Positions 41,495-51,079 of a stretch of DNA of 64,000 bases are shown in pieces. Location of the stretch: positions 62,001-126,000 of the forward strand of contig BBOA01000003.1 of assembly GCA_001485295.1 (NCBI GenBank), given 5' to 3'. Under the pieces are notes generated by a model. The model saw only the letters and a list, made by a program, of their open reading frames with translations, was not told the DNA's origin and ran no database searches. Both the position numbers and the translations under genes were made by a program. The stretch is from Type-B symbiont of Plautia stali (lineage in GTDB: Bacteria > Pseudomonadota > Gammaproteobacteria > Enterobacterales > Enterobacteriaceae). Every line of letters starts with the position of its first letter. Position 1 is the first letter of the stretch.

Positions 41495-41569
41495 ATGTAT
41501 GGCATCTTCAGTAAAGAAGTTACTAGTAAAAACGTTGACGTTGAATACCGCTTCCTTGCCGAACCTTGA
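41495..41569 (+). CDS. yobF: YobF, shortened (24 residues)
   Basis: MYGIFSKEVTSKNVDVEYRF then LAEP matches the first 24 residues of E. coli YobF (47 residues; [20 protein letters not shown]). It then meets TGA at 41567-41569. Homologous nucleotides continue after the stop (gtgcctcattcagtaacgtc corresponds to the YobF ASCSNV region). This is either a truncated gene or a naturally short version. YobF is a small stress-induced protein encoded just before cspC and co-transcribed with it. Confidence 0.65.
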   Translation: MYGIFSKEVTSKNVDVEYRFLAEP

Positions 41570-41656
41570 TTCTTGATTAGTGCCTCATTCAGTAACGTCT
41601 CTGGTTTCTCTGTAGGTCTGCCTCCGGGTAAAACAAACACTCTAAGGAATTTGAAA

Positions 41657-41866
41657 ATGGCAAAGATTAAAGGTCAGGTTAAGTGGTTCAATGAGTCTAA
41701 AGGTTTTGGTTTTATTACCCCAGCTGACGGTAGCAAAGACGTGTTCGTACACTTCTCCGCTATCCAGGGCAACGGGTTCAAAACCCTAGCTGAAGGCCAG
41801 GGCGTTGAGTTCGAAATTCAGGATGGCCAGAAAGGCCCGGCTGCAATCAACGTAACCGCTATCTGA
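41657..41866 (+). CDS. cspC: Cold-shock-like protein CspC
   Basis: Constitutive RNA-binding cold-shock-domain protein affecting stability of stress mRNAs such as rpoS. 69 residues, nearly identical to E. coli: [20 protein letters not shown] with RNP1 KGFGFIT and RNP2 VFVHFSAI. Start ATG 41657 follows aaggaatttg, with spacing similar to E. coli. The same frame is open upstream to 41573 because the yobF tail no longer has its own stop before cspC. A strong terminator follows. Confidence 0.98.
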   Translation: MAKIKGQVKWFNESKGFGFITPADGSKDVFVHFSAIQGNGFKTLAEGQGVEFEIQDGQKGPAAINVTAI

Positions 41867-41907
41867 TTTCGTGCAGCTCGGTGCCATACACCACTGAAAA
41901 CGAATCC

Positions 41908-41946
41908 TGCAAAGCCTCGGTCAGAGACCGAGGCTTTGCACTTTCG
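41908..41946 (+). terminator. Strong terminator after cspC
   Basis: Perfect 14-base stem tgcaaagcctcggt / accgaggctttgca with a five-base loop. Confidence 0.85.
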
Positions 41947-41996
41947 ATAACGGTGCGAACGGAGTGCACTTCAGTGCTCGTGATGATAGAGTGCCT

Positions 41997-42250
41997 ATGT
42001 TGCTCTGTCCCCTTTGCCAGTGCGCTTTGCAGCCTGAAAACCTCAGCTGGCGCTGTGAAAACCGCCACCAGTTCGATCAGGCGAAAGAGGACCTTAATTT
42101 GTTGCCCGTTCAGCATAAAGGCTCGTGCGAGCTAGGCGACAGCGCGGAGATGATGCAGATGACCCCTTTCGCCTGACGCGCAAAACCCTCGGTGTGGAGC
42201 GAACTGCAGGCATCGAAGACCTTTGAATACGACGCCGATTTCCGTTCGTC
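41997..42250 (+). pseudogene. rlmA: rlmA remnant (23S rRNA m1G745 methyltransferase), internally deleted
   Basis: [20 protein letters not shown] then [11 protein letters not shown] and [11 protein letters not shown] is the RlmA zinc-finger start. [10 protein letters not shown] is followed immediately by MTPFA*RAK, which belongs near the C-terminus of RlmA (LLQMTPFAWRAKPEVW). About 190 codons, including the whole SAM domain, are deleted at 42162, and the Trp is now TGA. ASKTFEYDADF is the end. Both ends share a Gln-Met junction, suggesting recombination at a short repeat. Confidence 0.88.
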
Positions 42251-42660
42251 GAGCTGCTGCAAGACGATGAGCAAACGACGCTGTTCCAGCTGCATAACCA
42301 GAATGCTGTCCTGAGAGAGGTTGAGGCTCTGGATGCACCCATAGTATATCCAGACGCTGTGATAGAATAATCTTTTGAGCTTCATCAGCAGCGTCGGGCG
42401 ATGGCAGCTAGAAGAGCCAGAAAGCGAGAACGCAGAGCACCATCAGCAGGGTTGTGGTCAGCTGCAGACCCTGATGCGTCACGTTATTCCACAGCAAAAT
42501 CGACAGCCCGATAAATATCAGGCTGTCGATTTTGTGTTTGCGCCGCCGCGCCACGCTTGAGCGCGTCGGCCCTTTGCGGCGCGGCAGGATGAGGTCGTTT
42601 ATAGAGAAAAAGCAGCAGGGTAGCGATGCAGAGCGCGATGAGGCCGTCCGTTAGTGTCAT
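42235..42660 (-). pseudogene. yobD: yobD remnant (DUF986 membrane protein)
   Basis: MTLTDGLIALCIATLLLFLY at the start and VWIYYGCIQSLNLSQDSILV then [17 protein letters not shown] near the end match YobD ([30 protein letters not shown]). The middle is frameshifted. In E. coli yobD also follows manXYZ. mntP (yebN), next to it in E. coli, is missing. Confidence 0.82.
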
Positions 42661-43163
42661 CCAGTGCTCCTTGTGCGATGCGGCAGGGAAGAGGCAGGGC
42701 ACGGGCGCGCTAGGCAAGGGAACTTACAGAGCCTGCAGGCCGATCCAGTAGCCGAAGATGCCAATCACGAAGAAGCCGATAATAATCCACAGCACATTGA
42801 CCTTACGACGCAGCAGCCATATACAGGTGAAGGTGAGCAGCAGCGGCACCCGGTCTGATCGGTAATACGCGACACCACCAGCGGGATGTTGACGTGCGTC
42901 TACTTGTTCACTAACGCGCCCATGACAAACAGGCTGAAAATCGACGCCCTTTCTGTGAATTTCTACAGGAAGCCGACGCCCATATCGCTAACGATGTCGA
43001 TCCATTTGCGATAGCCGTATGCCACGCCGTCGCCAGTCAGCGGCCCCATCAGACCGATTTTAATGCTGCTAATGGCGGCGTCGTCGATTTCCGCGCTGTT
43101 CGTGCACTGCTCCTCCATCGCCATAGTGACCTGACCCGCCCACAGCACCGGCGCGGCCACATA

Positions 43164-43197
43164 GAGATGCGTATTGAGATGAGATGCGTATTGAAGA
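43164..43197. repeat. 17-bp tandem duplication inside manZ
   Basis: gagatgcgtattgagat is followed directly by gagatgcgtattgaaga; the first 14 bases repeat exactly. Confidence 0.8.
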
Positions 43198-43206
43198 ACT
43201 CCAGAT

Positions 43207-43238
43207 AGCGCTTAATAGACTAAGCGCTTAATAGACTA
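43207..43238. repeat. 16-bp tandem duplication inside manZ
   Basis: agcgcttaatagacta occurs twice in direct succession, without mismatch. Confidence 0.9.
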
Positions 43239-43422
43239 TTTGCGCGCCTCGTTGTTTTCCGGGTAGAAACGGCGGGTTACCCGGGGTACTATAGAGAAAC
43301 AGAAGCCCAGCGCCTGCATAGTTCGAATTTAAACAGGTTCGACCGCATAAACACGCCGCGAATGTCGCCAAGAGTGAGTTTTTTTGCGTTGTCGTTGTAT
43401 TAACCATGTTGTCACCTGTTCC

Positions 43423-44147
43423 TTAGTCGAGTTCGTTGTCAAAGCTGGATATAGAGCACCGCCATTACCACGCCGATGTCACCCAGCGCCACTAGGTTGA
43501 AGCTGGTGAAGGCCACGGTGACGAAGCCGAGATAAAATAACGGCATCAGATAGCCGGAGCGCATCATATTGATCACCGACCACGACACTCATGCCGCCTG
43601 CGATATTCAGGCCGTTGATAACCACTTCCGGGATAGAGCTGAGCAGGTTATGCACCGTGCTTATGCACCGTGCTAGTGCCGACCCAGATGGCCACGATCA
43701 GCGCCGGAATAGCAATACGCATCGCCTGCAGCACCAGCGCCGAGACGTGGATCTGCGAAATTGCCATCAAGGTTGCCTTTCTCCGCCGCTTTATCAGCCG
43801 CGTGCTGGAAAGCGACGGTAATGGTACGCACGATAATCGTCAGCACTTGGCCTGCCGCCGGCAGCTCAATGCCCGCGCGCTCTGGCCGCCGGCAATAACT
43901 AGGATGGTATTGAGGCGAGAGTCGCATCGGGCGTCACGGCGGCGCCGATGTTCATCCAGCCCAGCGCGATCATCTCCAGCGTACCGCCGATAATAATGCT
44001 GGTTTTCATATTGACGAGCGCGGCGCCGATCAGGGTAGAGGCCACCAGCGGATGGTGAAACTGAAACTCATCCAGAATCGACCCCATACTCACAATACAG
44101 GCGACAATAAATATCGGGATGATTTGTAGCGAGGTTATTTCGATCAT
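43423..44147 (-). pseudogene. manY: manY remnant (mannose PTS IIC)
   Basis: MIEITSLQIIPIFIVACIVS then MGSILDEFQFHHPLVASTLI, MKTSIIIGGTLEMIALGWMN and IGAAVTPDATLASI are ManY. A frameshift near 43905 then leads to GQVLTIIVRTITVAFQHAAD in another frame. A 13-bp tandem duplication at 43648 and more shifts precede the C-terminus (GNDELD-like end). Confidence 0.92.
43648..43673. repeat. 13-bp tandem duplication inside manY
   Basis: ttatgcaccgtgc occurs twice in direct succession, without mismatch. Confidence 0.9.
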
Positions 44148-44204
44148 ATCCCTTCTCCTCAGAAGGATAGCGTTAACTGGCCTGAAGGCGCATCTGGCAG
44201 CGTT

Positions 44205-44970
44205 TTACGCGTTGACCTTTGCAATCCAAGTCCATCATTTCAGTCTTGGATCGTTCGAAACCTTAACTTCCAGCTCTATATGGCGTTCATTAAGCTTACG
44301 GAAGGCGGCGATATCTTTTTCATCAACCGAGACGGCGTTGTTCACCTGAGTTTTGCCTTGGCAAAACTCTATACCGCTGCGGTGACGCCAGGCGGTGCGA
44401 CCTGCGTCAGCAGGGTTTTACGCACATGATATTTCACTACCTTATTGCTGACGACAATAATGCGCAAGACATTGGTCTCTTTGATCCAGCGGGTCGCCAC
44501 CTAGCCATGGTCAAACGGTGATCGACACGCGCCAGCCCGATTTTCATATGTTCACCTAGGGCGAACAGCGCGGCTGCGGGGCCAGCTGGGTTTTCTACGC
44601 TTTCACGCCTTTGCGTCCGGTTTCCACCGCAATGGCGACCAGCTCGGCGAATACGGGATCGTCGTCGCACGCCATCAGCGTCTCCACCAGCATGGGAATA
44701 TTGATCCAGGCGATCACATCATAATTCTCTTTGTCCAGCACTACGCGGTTAGCGGCGTAACGGACTTCCTCTCTTAGTGTTGACTAAAAACAGCGCGCCT
44801 TTCGACGTATCCAGCTACGCCTGATATTTTTCAATAAGCGTTTCTGCATTCTCGCCGGGCACAAAGTCGATCCATCCAACGTTCTCCTGCTCGCCCAATA
44901 GCATCTCTGCGGTTTTAAGCAGTTGCTCGATTGCCCAGCCGTATGTACTGATTACTATCGCAATGGTCAC
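44205..44970 (-). pseudogene. manX: manX remnant (mannose PTS IIAB)
   Basis: GTG start 44970 with ggagg upstream; VTIAIVISTYGWAIEQLLKT then AEMLLGEQENVGWIDFVPGE and NAETLIEKYQA then TAG match ManX. The phospho-His region of IIA is degraded. IIB remnants include KIGLARVDHRLTM with an amber at 44501-44503 (family HGQVATRW) and KLNERHIELEVKVSNDP. Loss of manX, manY and manZ removes mannose/glucosamine PTS import by this route. Confidence 0.92.
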
Positions 44971-45477
44971 TTGCTACCTCCGTTCGCTAAAGAGATTCGT
45001 CTGGCGTCGACGAACTATTATGAGTTGTAGCTACGGTTATCCTATAACAAGCGTAGGCAAATCATCTGTATAGTCAGGGTATTCTCGGGACGTATTATTT
45101 AATATCAGTAAGTCGCCAATTATTTTAGTGCGCGAAAAAATAATTATATGTGACGGTCGTCAGTAATCCGACGGCTGACGTTGCGACATCGCATTTTTAC
45201 TATCCCACTGCATCTGAATCATTTGTAAACGAAAGAAAATTTTTTGACGTAATTTACTGGGCTGTTACATTAACGATCTGTTTATTGCTCAGGAGTAACG
45301 GGTTATAAGCCCACCTTTTATGGATTGTCATCGACGTCGCTTAACCGCTTTGATGCGCGCATCCGCGCTATCTCTCACGCCCGGCGGTGTTTCCGTAGTC
45401 CACCCGATTGCCTTTCTGTCACGTCCGCAGGCGCTAGCACGATATCGTTCTCTCTGTCGTCTCTCGTTCAGGAGTCA
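44971..45477. other. Divergent spacer between manX and yoaE
   Basis: About 500 bases. AT-rich DNA from 45060 to 45290 (aataattatatg, gaaagaaaattttttg) likely carries promoters for both genes; the last 180 bases before yoaE form a GC-rich leader without a gene I can support. I could not assign CRP or Mlc sites with confidence. Confidence 0.5.
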
Positions 45478-47003
45478 ATGATGGAATTTCTCTTCGACCC
45501 CTCAATCTGGGCTGGTTTATTAACGCTTGTCGTACTGGAAATCGTGCTCGGCATCGACAACCTAGTGTTTATCGCCATTCTTGCCGACAAGCTGCCGCCG
45601 AAACAGCGTGATCAGGCGCGCCTGATCGGCCTGTCGCTGGCGCTGGTGATGCGCCTGGGCCTGCTGTCGCTGATATCCTGGATGGTCACCCTGACGCGTC
45701 CGTTATTTAGCTTAGGCGAGTTTAGCTTTGCTGGACGTGATTTAATTTTGCTGGTGGGCGGGGTGTTCCTGCTGTTCAAGGCGACGATGGAGCTGCACGA
45801 TCGGCTGGAGAACCGTCAGCTTGATCATCAGGGCAATCGCAGCTACGCCAGCTTTTGGGCGGTAGTGACGCAGATTGTAGTGTTGGACGCTGTCTTTTCG
45901 CTTGATGCGGTGATCACGGCCGTGGGTATGGTCAACCATCTGCCGATTATGATGACGGCCGTGGTGATTGCGATGGGTGTGATGCTGCTCGCCTCGAAGC
46001 CATTAACCAACTTCATTAACGCCTATCCAACGGTGGTAGTGCTCTGTCTCAGCTTCCTGCTGATGATCGGCCTATCGCTGATGGCGGAAGGCTTTGGTTT
46101 CCATATTCCGAAAGGCTATCTCTACGCGGCAATCGGCTTCTCGATCCTTATCGAGCTGTTTAACCAGATCGCGCGGCGCAACTTTATGCGTCATCAGGCG
46201 CATCGTCCGATGCGCGAACGTACCGCCGAAGCGATCCTGCGCCTGATGGGCGGACGTCAGCGTCCGGCGCAGCCCGCCATCAGCGAAGAGTCGCCGCTGG
46301 CGCAGGCGATGCCGCAGGAAGCCTTTAAGGATGAAGAGCGATATATGATCAACGGCGTGCTGACGCTAGCGTCGCGTTCGATCTGCAGCATTATGACGCC
46401 GCGCGGCGACATCTCTTGGGTCGACGTGTCGTGTCCGCTGGATAAGATACGCATTCAGCTGCTGGATACGCCGCACAGCCTGTTCCCGGTCTGTCGCGGC
46501 GAGCTAGACGAGATCGTCGGCGTAGTGCGCGCCAAAGAGCTGCTAGTGGCGATTGAACACGGCATGGACGTCGCAACGTTTGCCGCTACTTCGCCCGCCA
46601 TCGTGGTGCCGGAAACCTTAGACCCGATTAACCTACTCGACGTGCTGCGTCGTGCGAAAGGTAGCTTCGTTATCGTCACCAATGAGTTCGGCGTAGTACA
46701 GGGTTTGATTACCCCGCTTGACGTGCTGGAAGCGATCGCCGGCGAATTCCCGGATGAGGATGAGACCCCGGATATTATCGCCGACGGCGACGGCTGGAGC
46801 GACCGACCAGCAGCTGTTTGACGTCAACGATTTGGTGGATCCGGATGAAGATCATGCCTAGCTGGCCGGTCTCCTGATCTATCAGAGAAGTGATCGATCT
46901 GCCGCCGCTGCACTTTACTATCCTGCAGGCGATCGACCACCGCGTCGATCTAGTGCGCGTCACCAAATATAAGCCGCACGAGGATGAGGAAGAGGAGCAG
47001 TAA
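45478..47003 (+). pseudogene. yoaE: yoaE, C-terminal domain broken (TerC-CBS protein)
   Basis: Inner-membrane protein with TerC-type domain and CBS pair. The open frame runs to 46821 (about 447 residues) and is intact through the membrane part ([37 protein letters not shown]) and both CBS domains ([38 protein letters not shown]). A frameshift near 46800, an amber at 46859-46861 and another shift destroy the CorC/HlyC-type C-terminal domain, which still reads [17 protein letters not shown] and HFTILQAIDHRVDLVRV in other frames. A truncated product might be stable. Confidence 0.85.
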
Positions 47004-47082
47004 TCAACCTACGTCTGTGAAGAGTTTATCGAACATGAGAGGATGAAGCTCAACGCGCGAGTGAGATGGACGGAAGAGTAAA

Positions 47083-47108
47083 GTGTCCCGCAACAGAGAT
47101 GTTGCGGG
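47083..47108. repeat. Perfect 10-bp inverted repeat
   Basis: gtcccgcaac and gttgcgggac separated by six bases (agagat). There is no T run directly after it, so it is not a standard terminator. It lies 80 bases after the yoaE end. Confidence 0.75.
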
Positions 47109-47188
47109 ACGAGCGAGCAGGGATGCGTAAAGCGATTTTGCGATCGGGCCATCTCATCCGCGCAGGCATCCTCTCTTACAGGCAATCT

Positions 47189-47214
47189 AAACGGCGAATC
47201 TGCACCGTTTTTTT
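47189..47214 (+). terminator. Terminator downstream of yoaE
   Basis: Stem aaacgg / ccgttt with a ten-base loop, then seven T. Confidence 0.65.
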
Positions 47215-47224
47215 ATGGGTTCAG

Positions 47225-48438
47225 CTGCGCTGATGCTGCGTCAGCTAGGCGGGAAAATCCTTTATCAGCATCGTCCGCGCGTAAAAATAGCCCTGCAACA
47301 GATCCACGCCGCGCTCGCGCAGATAGTCAGCCTGCTCGGTGGTTTCCACTTCTTCGGCTACTAGGCTGATATTCAAGACGCTGCGCCAGCGAAATCAACA
47401 TATCGGTGACCATGGCGTTAATCGCGGCGGTGAAAATCTTGTCAATCTTCATTACGTCTGGCTGCAAATCCTTTAGGTAGGAAAGCGAGCTGTGGCCGGT
47501 GCCGAAGTCGTCGATTGCTAGGTGTACGCCGATGCTTTGCAGCTGTGAAATCACCTTCTGATCTACAACCTGCAGGGCGTCACGCTCCCCAGCACTTCGG
47601 CAGCGGATTCGCCGGCCACCACAGTTAGTGCAGACCCTCGACGATAGAGCGATCGCGAAAGTGGCTGGTGGCGACGTTAATGGCGATATGGAATGAAGGA
47701 CAGCGCGACAGACTGGGTAGCTACGCCACCACTTTATCGATGACGAAGCGTGTCAGCGGCAGCGGCGCGATCAGGTTATGCCGCTCGGCCAGGAGAATAA
47801 AGACGTCGGGCGGGATATAGCCCTAGCGCGCATTGTGCCAGCGTAGCAGCTCTATGCCGTCGCAGTCGCCGCTCTTTGCATTAATTAGCGGCTGACAATA
47901 GACCATAAATTCGTTCGCGGTGATGCCCTAGCTGATCGCCAGCTCAGGATCATGCGATTGGCGGTCGCCAGCCAGACGCTATAGCCGATCAGCAGGCTCA
48001 ACGGCAGCTGCGACGGGCCATAAAGCGTAATGGTGAAGGGATAGCGCCGCGAGGCCTGATCATAGCTGACTTCATCTTCGGGAGGCATCGTCGGTTCAAT
48101 CAGCGGATTGCCATACTCTAGGCTCTCGCCGCCGCCGTTGAAAATCGCCCGCTCGACCTAGGGAAGCTATCGCTCCAGCAGATAGGTGCTCATTAGCTCG
48201 ATATTGATCACCTGCAAAATGCCGGAGTGTTTATCGAGCGATTTGGGCGTCCAGAGCAGCAGGATTGGCGAGCCCTTCAGCAGGTAGTTATCGGTCGCCA
48301 GCATCATACGCTAATTATTGATTGCCAGTTCGGTATTCGGGATAGGTTTGGCTAAAGGAAATGGCGCGAGGGCCGTAGATGCTGGAGCAGTAAATGGTAT
48401 CATTTTCCACCAGCAGAACGGCACACACGGTTTACAGT
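47225..48438 (-). pseudogene. pdeD: pdeD (yoaD) remnant, CSS-EAL c-di-GMP phosphodiesterase
   Basis: Begins, after a deletion, inside the periplasmic CSS domain: TVCAVLLVENDTIYCSSIYG keeps the CSS motif. NYLLKGSPILLLWTP follows, then RYPFTITLYGPSQLPLSLLI and the membrane/EAL part with VHLAIDDFGTGHSSLSYLKD then LQPDVMKIDKIFTAAI. Several nonsense codons and shifts break it, and the N-terminal membrane segment is lost to a fusion with sdaA at about 48438. Confidence 0.88.
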
Positions 48439-49110
48439 GTGGCATGCGCAGCGGTCCCGACAGCACGCCTTCAGTATTCAGGCCGCGATCGATACAGGCC
48501 TGCATGGTCTGCCAGACGTCGGTAAAGTAGTCGCGGATCTCGGCGCGCGAGTAAAGCGCCAGCTCGTTCTTCATCGCCAGGCCAAAGAGCGGCAGTGTGC
48601 CAGCAGCTCTTTGGCCGAATGGAAGGACTAGGGCACACTCACTTCATCGAGCGCTGATTGGCCGAAGTGCTCTTCGTCGACGATAAAGCCGTCGCCGACG
48701 GAGTAGGTCTTGCTTAGGATCAGCAGGTCGCCTTAAAAGGCGAGCAGGTGCATGCCATTCTCATGCAGAGAGATGTTTTCGCTGCAGAACACCATGCCGC
48801 CTTCGTGCGGGAAGTCGACTTCATGGGCGCCGTTCGCCAGCAATAGACGTTCGCGCTGCTCGACATCTTTAATAAGCGTCAATATCCACGGTGGCCAGCG
48901 ACGCGCCCGCCAGACCCATAGTAATGGTGATGTCGGTATGGTGGCCTTTACCGGTCAGCGAAAGCGAGCCATAGATATCTACGGCGATGCGTGTCACCTG
49001 CTGAAGTTTTCCCTGTTCAGCCAGCAGATCGACAAACTCTTTGCTCGCTTTCATCGGTCCAACGCATGGGAACTCGACGGGCCGATGCCCACTTTTTCAG
49101 ATAGTAGGAT
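48439..49110 (-). pseudogene. sdaA: sdaA remnant (L-serine deaminase I)
   Basis: Iron-sulfur enzyme converting serine to pyruvate and ammonia. VGPMKASKEFVDLLAEQGKL, VTRIAVDIYGSLSLTGKGHH and TDITITMGLAG match SdaA near the N-terminus, then the frame is lost. MKNELALYSRAEIRDYFTDV then WQTMQACIDRGLNTEGVLSG and PLRMP are the middle. After that the sequence becomes pdeD, so the catalytic C-terminal half with the cluster cysteines is deleted. Confidence 0.9.
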
Positions 49111-49125
49111 AAAGAAAAATGCGTG

Positions 49126-49640
49126 TCAGAACGCGATTTGCTCACTCAGGGAACGAATAATGCCGGCCGTCATATATGCCCCAAACTAGATACTCTTGGT
49201 AAACCAAGAACCAGACCGGATGACGCAAACCGGCGCGATGCACCTACAGCTCGGCGTAACGGTTAAGGCGCAGCGCCTCTTCCAGCGGCATTTCAAAGGT
49301 GTTTTCCACCTCGTATGCAGTGCAATGTCAGGCGCAATCAAGCCGACCGCTGGTGTCACGCGGAAGCTGGTACTGCTGCTGGCCGATCACCTTTACCTGG
49401 CGGGGTCGATGCCCACCTCTTCCTGCGCTTCCCGTAGCGCGATGGCGATCGGCGCGGCGTCGCTCTCGTCCTACATGCCGCCGGGAAAGGCGACTTGGCC
49501 CGCGTGTCGCGTGCCACAATCGGCACCAGCACCGCTGCTTGGCGACCGACGGGCGACCGCTGCGGTTTTTTCAGCTGCTGCAGGATAAAACTAAAACGGG
49601 TAAGAAAGTCGTCGAGCGTCAGCGGGTTCGTTTAGCTTCT
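49126..49640 (-). pseudogene. nudL: nudL (yeaB) remnant, Nudix CoA pyrophosphatase-like
   Basis: LTLDDFLTRFSFILQQL, RQAAVLVPIVARDTR, then after a deletion AKSPFPAA then a TAG, DESDAAPIAIALREAQEEVG with the Nudix REXXEE core, and the C-terminal MTAGIIRSLSEQIAF. No start codon is visible in frame before LTLDD. It overlaps the end of pabB by about 20 bases, as expected for this operon. Confidence 0.88.
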
Positions 49641-50986
49641 CTAGTCAGCGCAGGCAGAATGCGGCTGACTTTATACAGAGTTTCCTGATATTCGGCGTCC
49701 AGTTCGCTGTCGGCGACCACGCCGCCGCCCGCCGCGCAGAACAGCTGATGCCGCTCCGCGATTAGCGTGCGGATGGTAATACTAGTATCCATGCGCCCGC
49801 ACAGGCTGAGATAGCCGATGCTGCCGCACCAGGCATTGCGACGGTGCGGCTCCAGCTCTTCGATGATCGCCATGGCGCGGATTTTCGGCGCGCCGGTAAT
49901 CGAGCCGCCGGGAAAACAGGCGCGCAGCAGATCGCTGGCGTGCAGCTCAGCCGGCAGGCTAGCCCGTATCGTGCTGACCAGATGGTGTACCGCCGGGAAA
50001 GGCTCTACCACAAACAGCTCCGTCACGCTGACCGAACCCGGCGCGGCGACGCGGCCGATATCGTTGCGCAGCAGATCGACGATCATTAGATTCTCGGCGC
50101 GATCCTTTTCCGACTGTGCCAGCGCCAGCGCCTCCAGCCGGTCAAGGTCGGCATCCACCGCGCGCGGCCGCGTGCCCTTGATCGGCCGGGTTTCGATCTC
50201 ATCGCCTTTCAGCGACAGAAAACGTTCCGGCGACAGGCTGAGGATGGCGCTGTCAGGTAGGCGCAAAAAGGCGCTGAACGGCGCGCGGTTTGACGCGTTG
50301 AGTCGGCAGAATGCCTGCCATTCGTCGCCCTGATAGCACGCTTGAAAGCGCTGCGCTAGATTGACCTGATAGCAGTCGCCCGCCTGGATATAGGCTTGCA
50401 CCGCGTGAAAGCGTGTGGCGTAGTCGCTGTAGTTCAGGTTAGATTGCCAGCTGCTAGTGAGCGAGAAAGGCGCGGCGTCGCGCGCTGGCCACTGCAGCAG
50501 CCAGCGCAGTCGCGCCTGCGCGTCGGCCAGCGACACCAGCGTGAGGCGTTGCAGACGATGATCGGCGATCAGCGCCCAGTCGTAGAGGCCGACGGCCATA
50601 TCGGGCGTGGCGAGATCGTCTGCTGCCTGCTGCGGCACGCATTCAAAACGGCGGCCGAGATCGTAACCGAACAGGCCGAGTGCGCCGCCCTGAAACGGCA
50701 GATCGTCACGGCCATCGGGACGCAGGCCGAGCGCGTCGCACTGCTGCTGCACCAGCCGCAGCGGATCCTCGGCGGAGCAACGCGTCTCTCCGTCTCTCTC
50801 AAGCGTCGTTACATCGCCCTGGGTCACCAGCGTGGCGCGTGGATCGGCGGTGAGAACATCGAAGCGGTTATCCGCATGCTCAGCGTGGCCGGACGTGAGC
50901 AGCATTGCCCAAGGCAAGTGCGATATTGGAGCGAAACGCGCGCTGAGCGCATCCCGCGTATAGTGTAGTCTGAGCGTTGAGACCAT
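49619..50986 (-). CDS. pabB: Aminodeoxychorismate synthase component I
   Basis: With PabA converts chorismate and glutamine to 4-amino-4-deoxychorismate, the precursor of p-aminobenzoate and folate. 455 residues (E. coli 453). The N-terminal half carries the Trp/binding pocket; the C-terminal chorismate-binding domain has IETRPIKGTRPRAVDAD (catalytic Lys in PIKGT), MIVDLLRNDIGRVAAPGSV, CFPGGSITGAPKIRAM and YQETLYKVSRIL. Intact although nudL after it is dead, so folate precursor synthesis is likely selected. Confidence 0.96.
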   Translation of the reverse strand: MVSTLRLHYTRDALSARFAPISHLPWAMLLTSGHAEHADNRFDVLTADPRATLVTQGDVTTLERDGETRCSAEDPLRLVQQQCDALGLRPDGRDDLPFQGGALGLFGYDLGRRFECVPQQAADDLATPDMAVGLYDWALIADHRLQRLTLVSLADAQARLRWLLQWPARDAAPFSLTSSWQSNLNYSDYATRFHAVQAYIQAGDCYQVNLAQRFQACYQGDEWQAFCRLNASNRAPFSAFLRLPDSAILSLSPERFLSLKGDEIETRPIKGTRPRAVDADLDRLEALALAQSEKDRAENLMIVDLLRNDIGRVAAPGSVSVTELFVVEPFPAVHHLVSTIRASLPAELHASDLLRACFPGGSITGAPKIRAMAIIEELEPHRRNAWCGSIGYLSLCGRMDTSITIRTLIAERHQLFCAAGGGVVADSELDAEYQETLYKVSRILPALTREAKRTR

Positions 50987-51079
50987 GATCCAGCATAAAA
51001 TCTGACATCAGTGAGGGCGCTAGCCTGCCATATTTTTTCCAAGTTGGCACCTGTTTGTTCCGCATGGAATAATGCCAGC

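Larger units (their letters stand above)
42725..43407 (-). pseudogene. manZ: manZ remnant (mannose PTS IID)
   Basis: Starts MVNTTTTQKKLTLGDIRGVF (with a shift), then MRSNLFKFE and YLEFFNTH. AEIDDAAISSIKIGLMGPLT near 43060, YGYRKWIDIVSDMGVGF and the end VLWIIIGFFVIGIFGYWIGL then QAL are ManZ. Several frames and stops interrupt it. It contains two tandem duplications (17 bp at 43164 and 16 bp at 43207). Part of the dead manXYZ operon. Confidence 0.9.

Noticed and set aside
43164-43673. Repeats in manYZ as a CRISPR array or mobile-element end.
   Set aside because: Units are only duplicated once each, differ from one another, and lie directly adjacent without spacers; they are slippage duplications.
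45300-45477. A manganese (yybP-ykoY) riboswitch in the long leader of the TerC-type gene yoaE.
   Set aside because: The conserved purine-rich elements of that motif are not visible; nothing beyond an unassigned leader can be claimed.
45325-45477. N-terminal extension of yoaE by 51 codons.
   Set aside because: The extension has no similarity to YoaE, while the aggagtcaATGATG start at 45478/45481 matches the family exactly.
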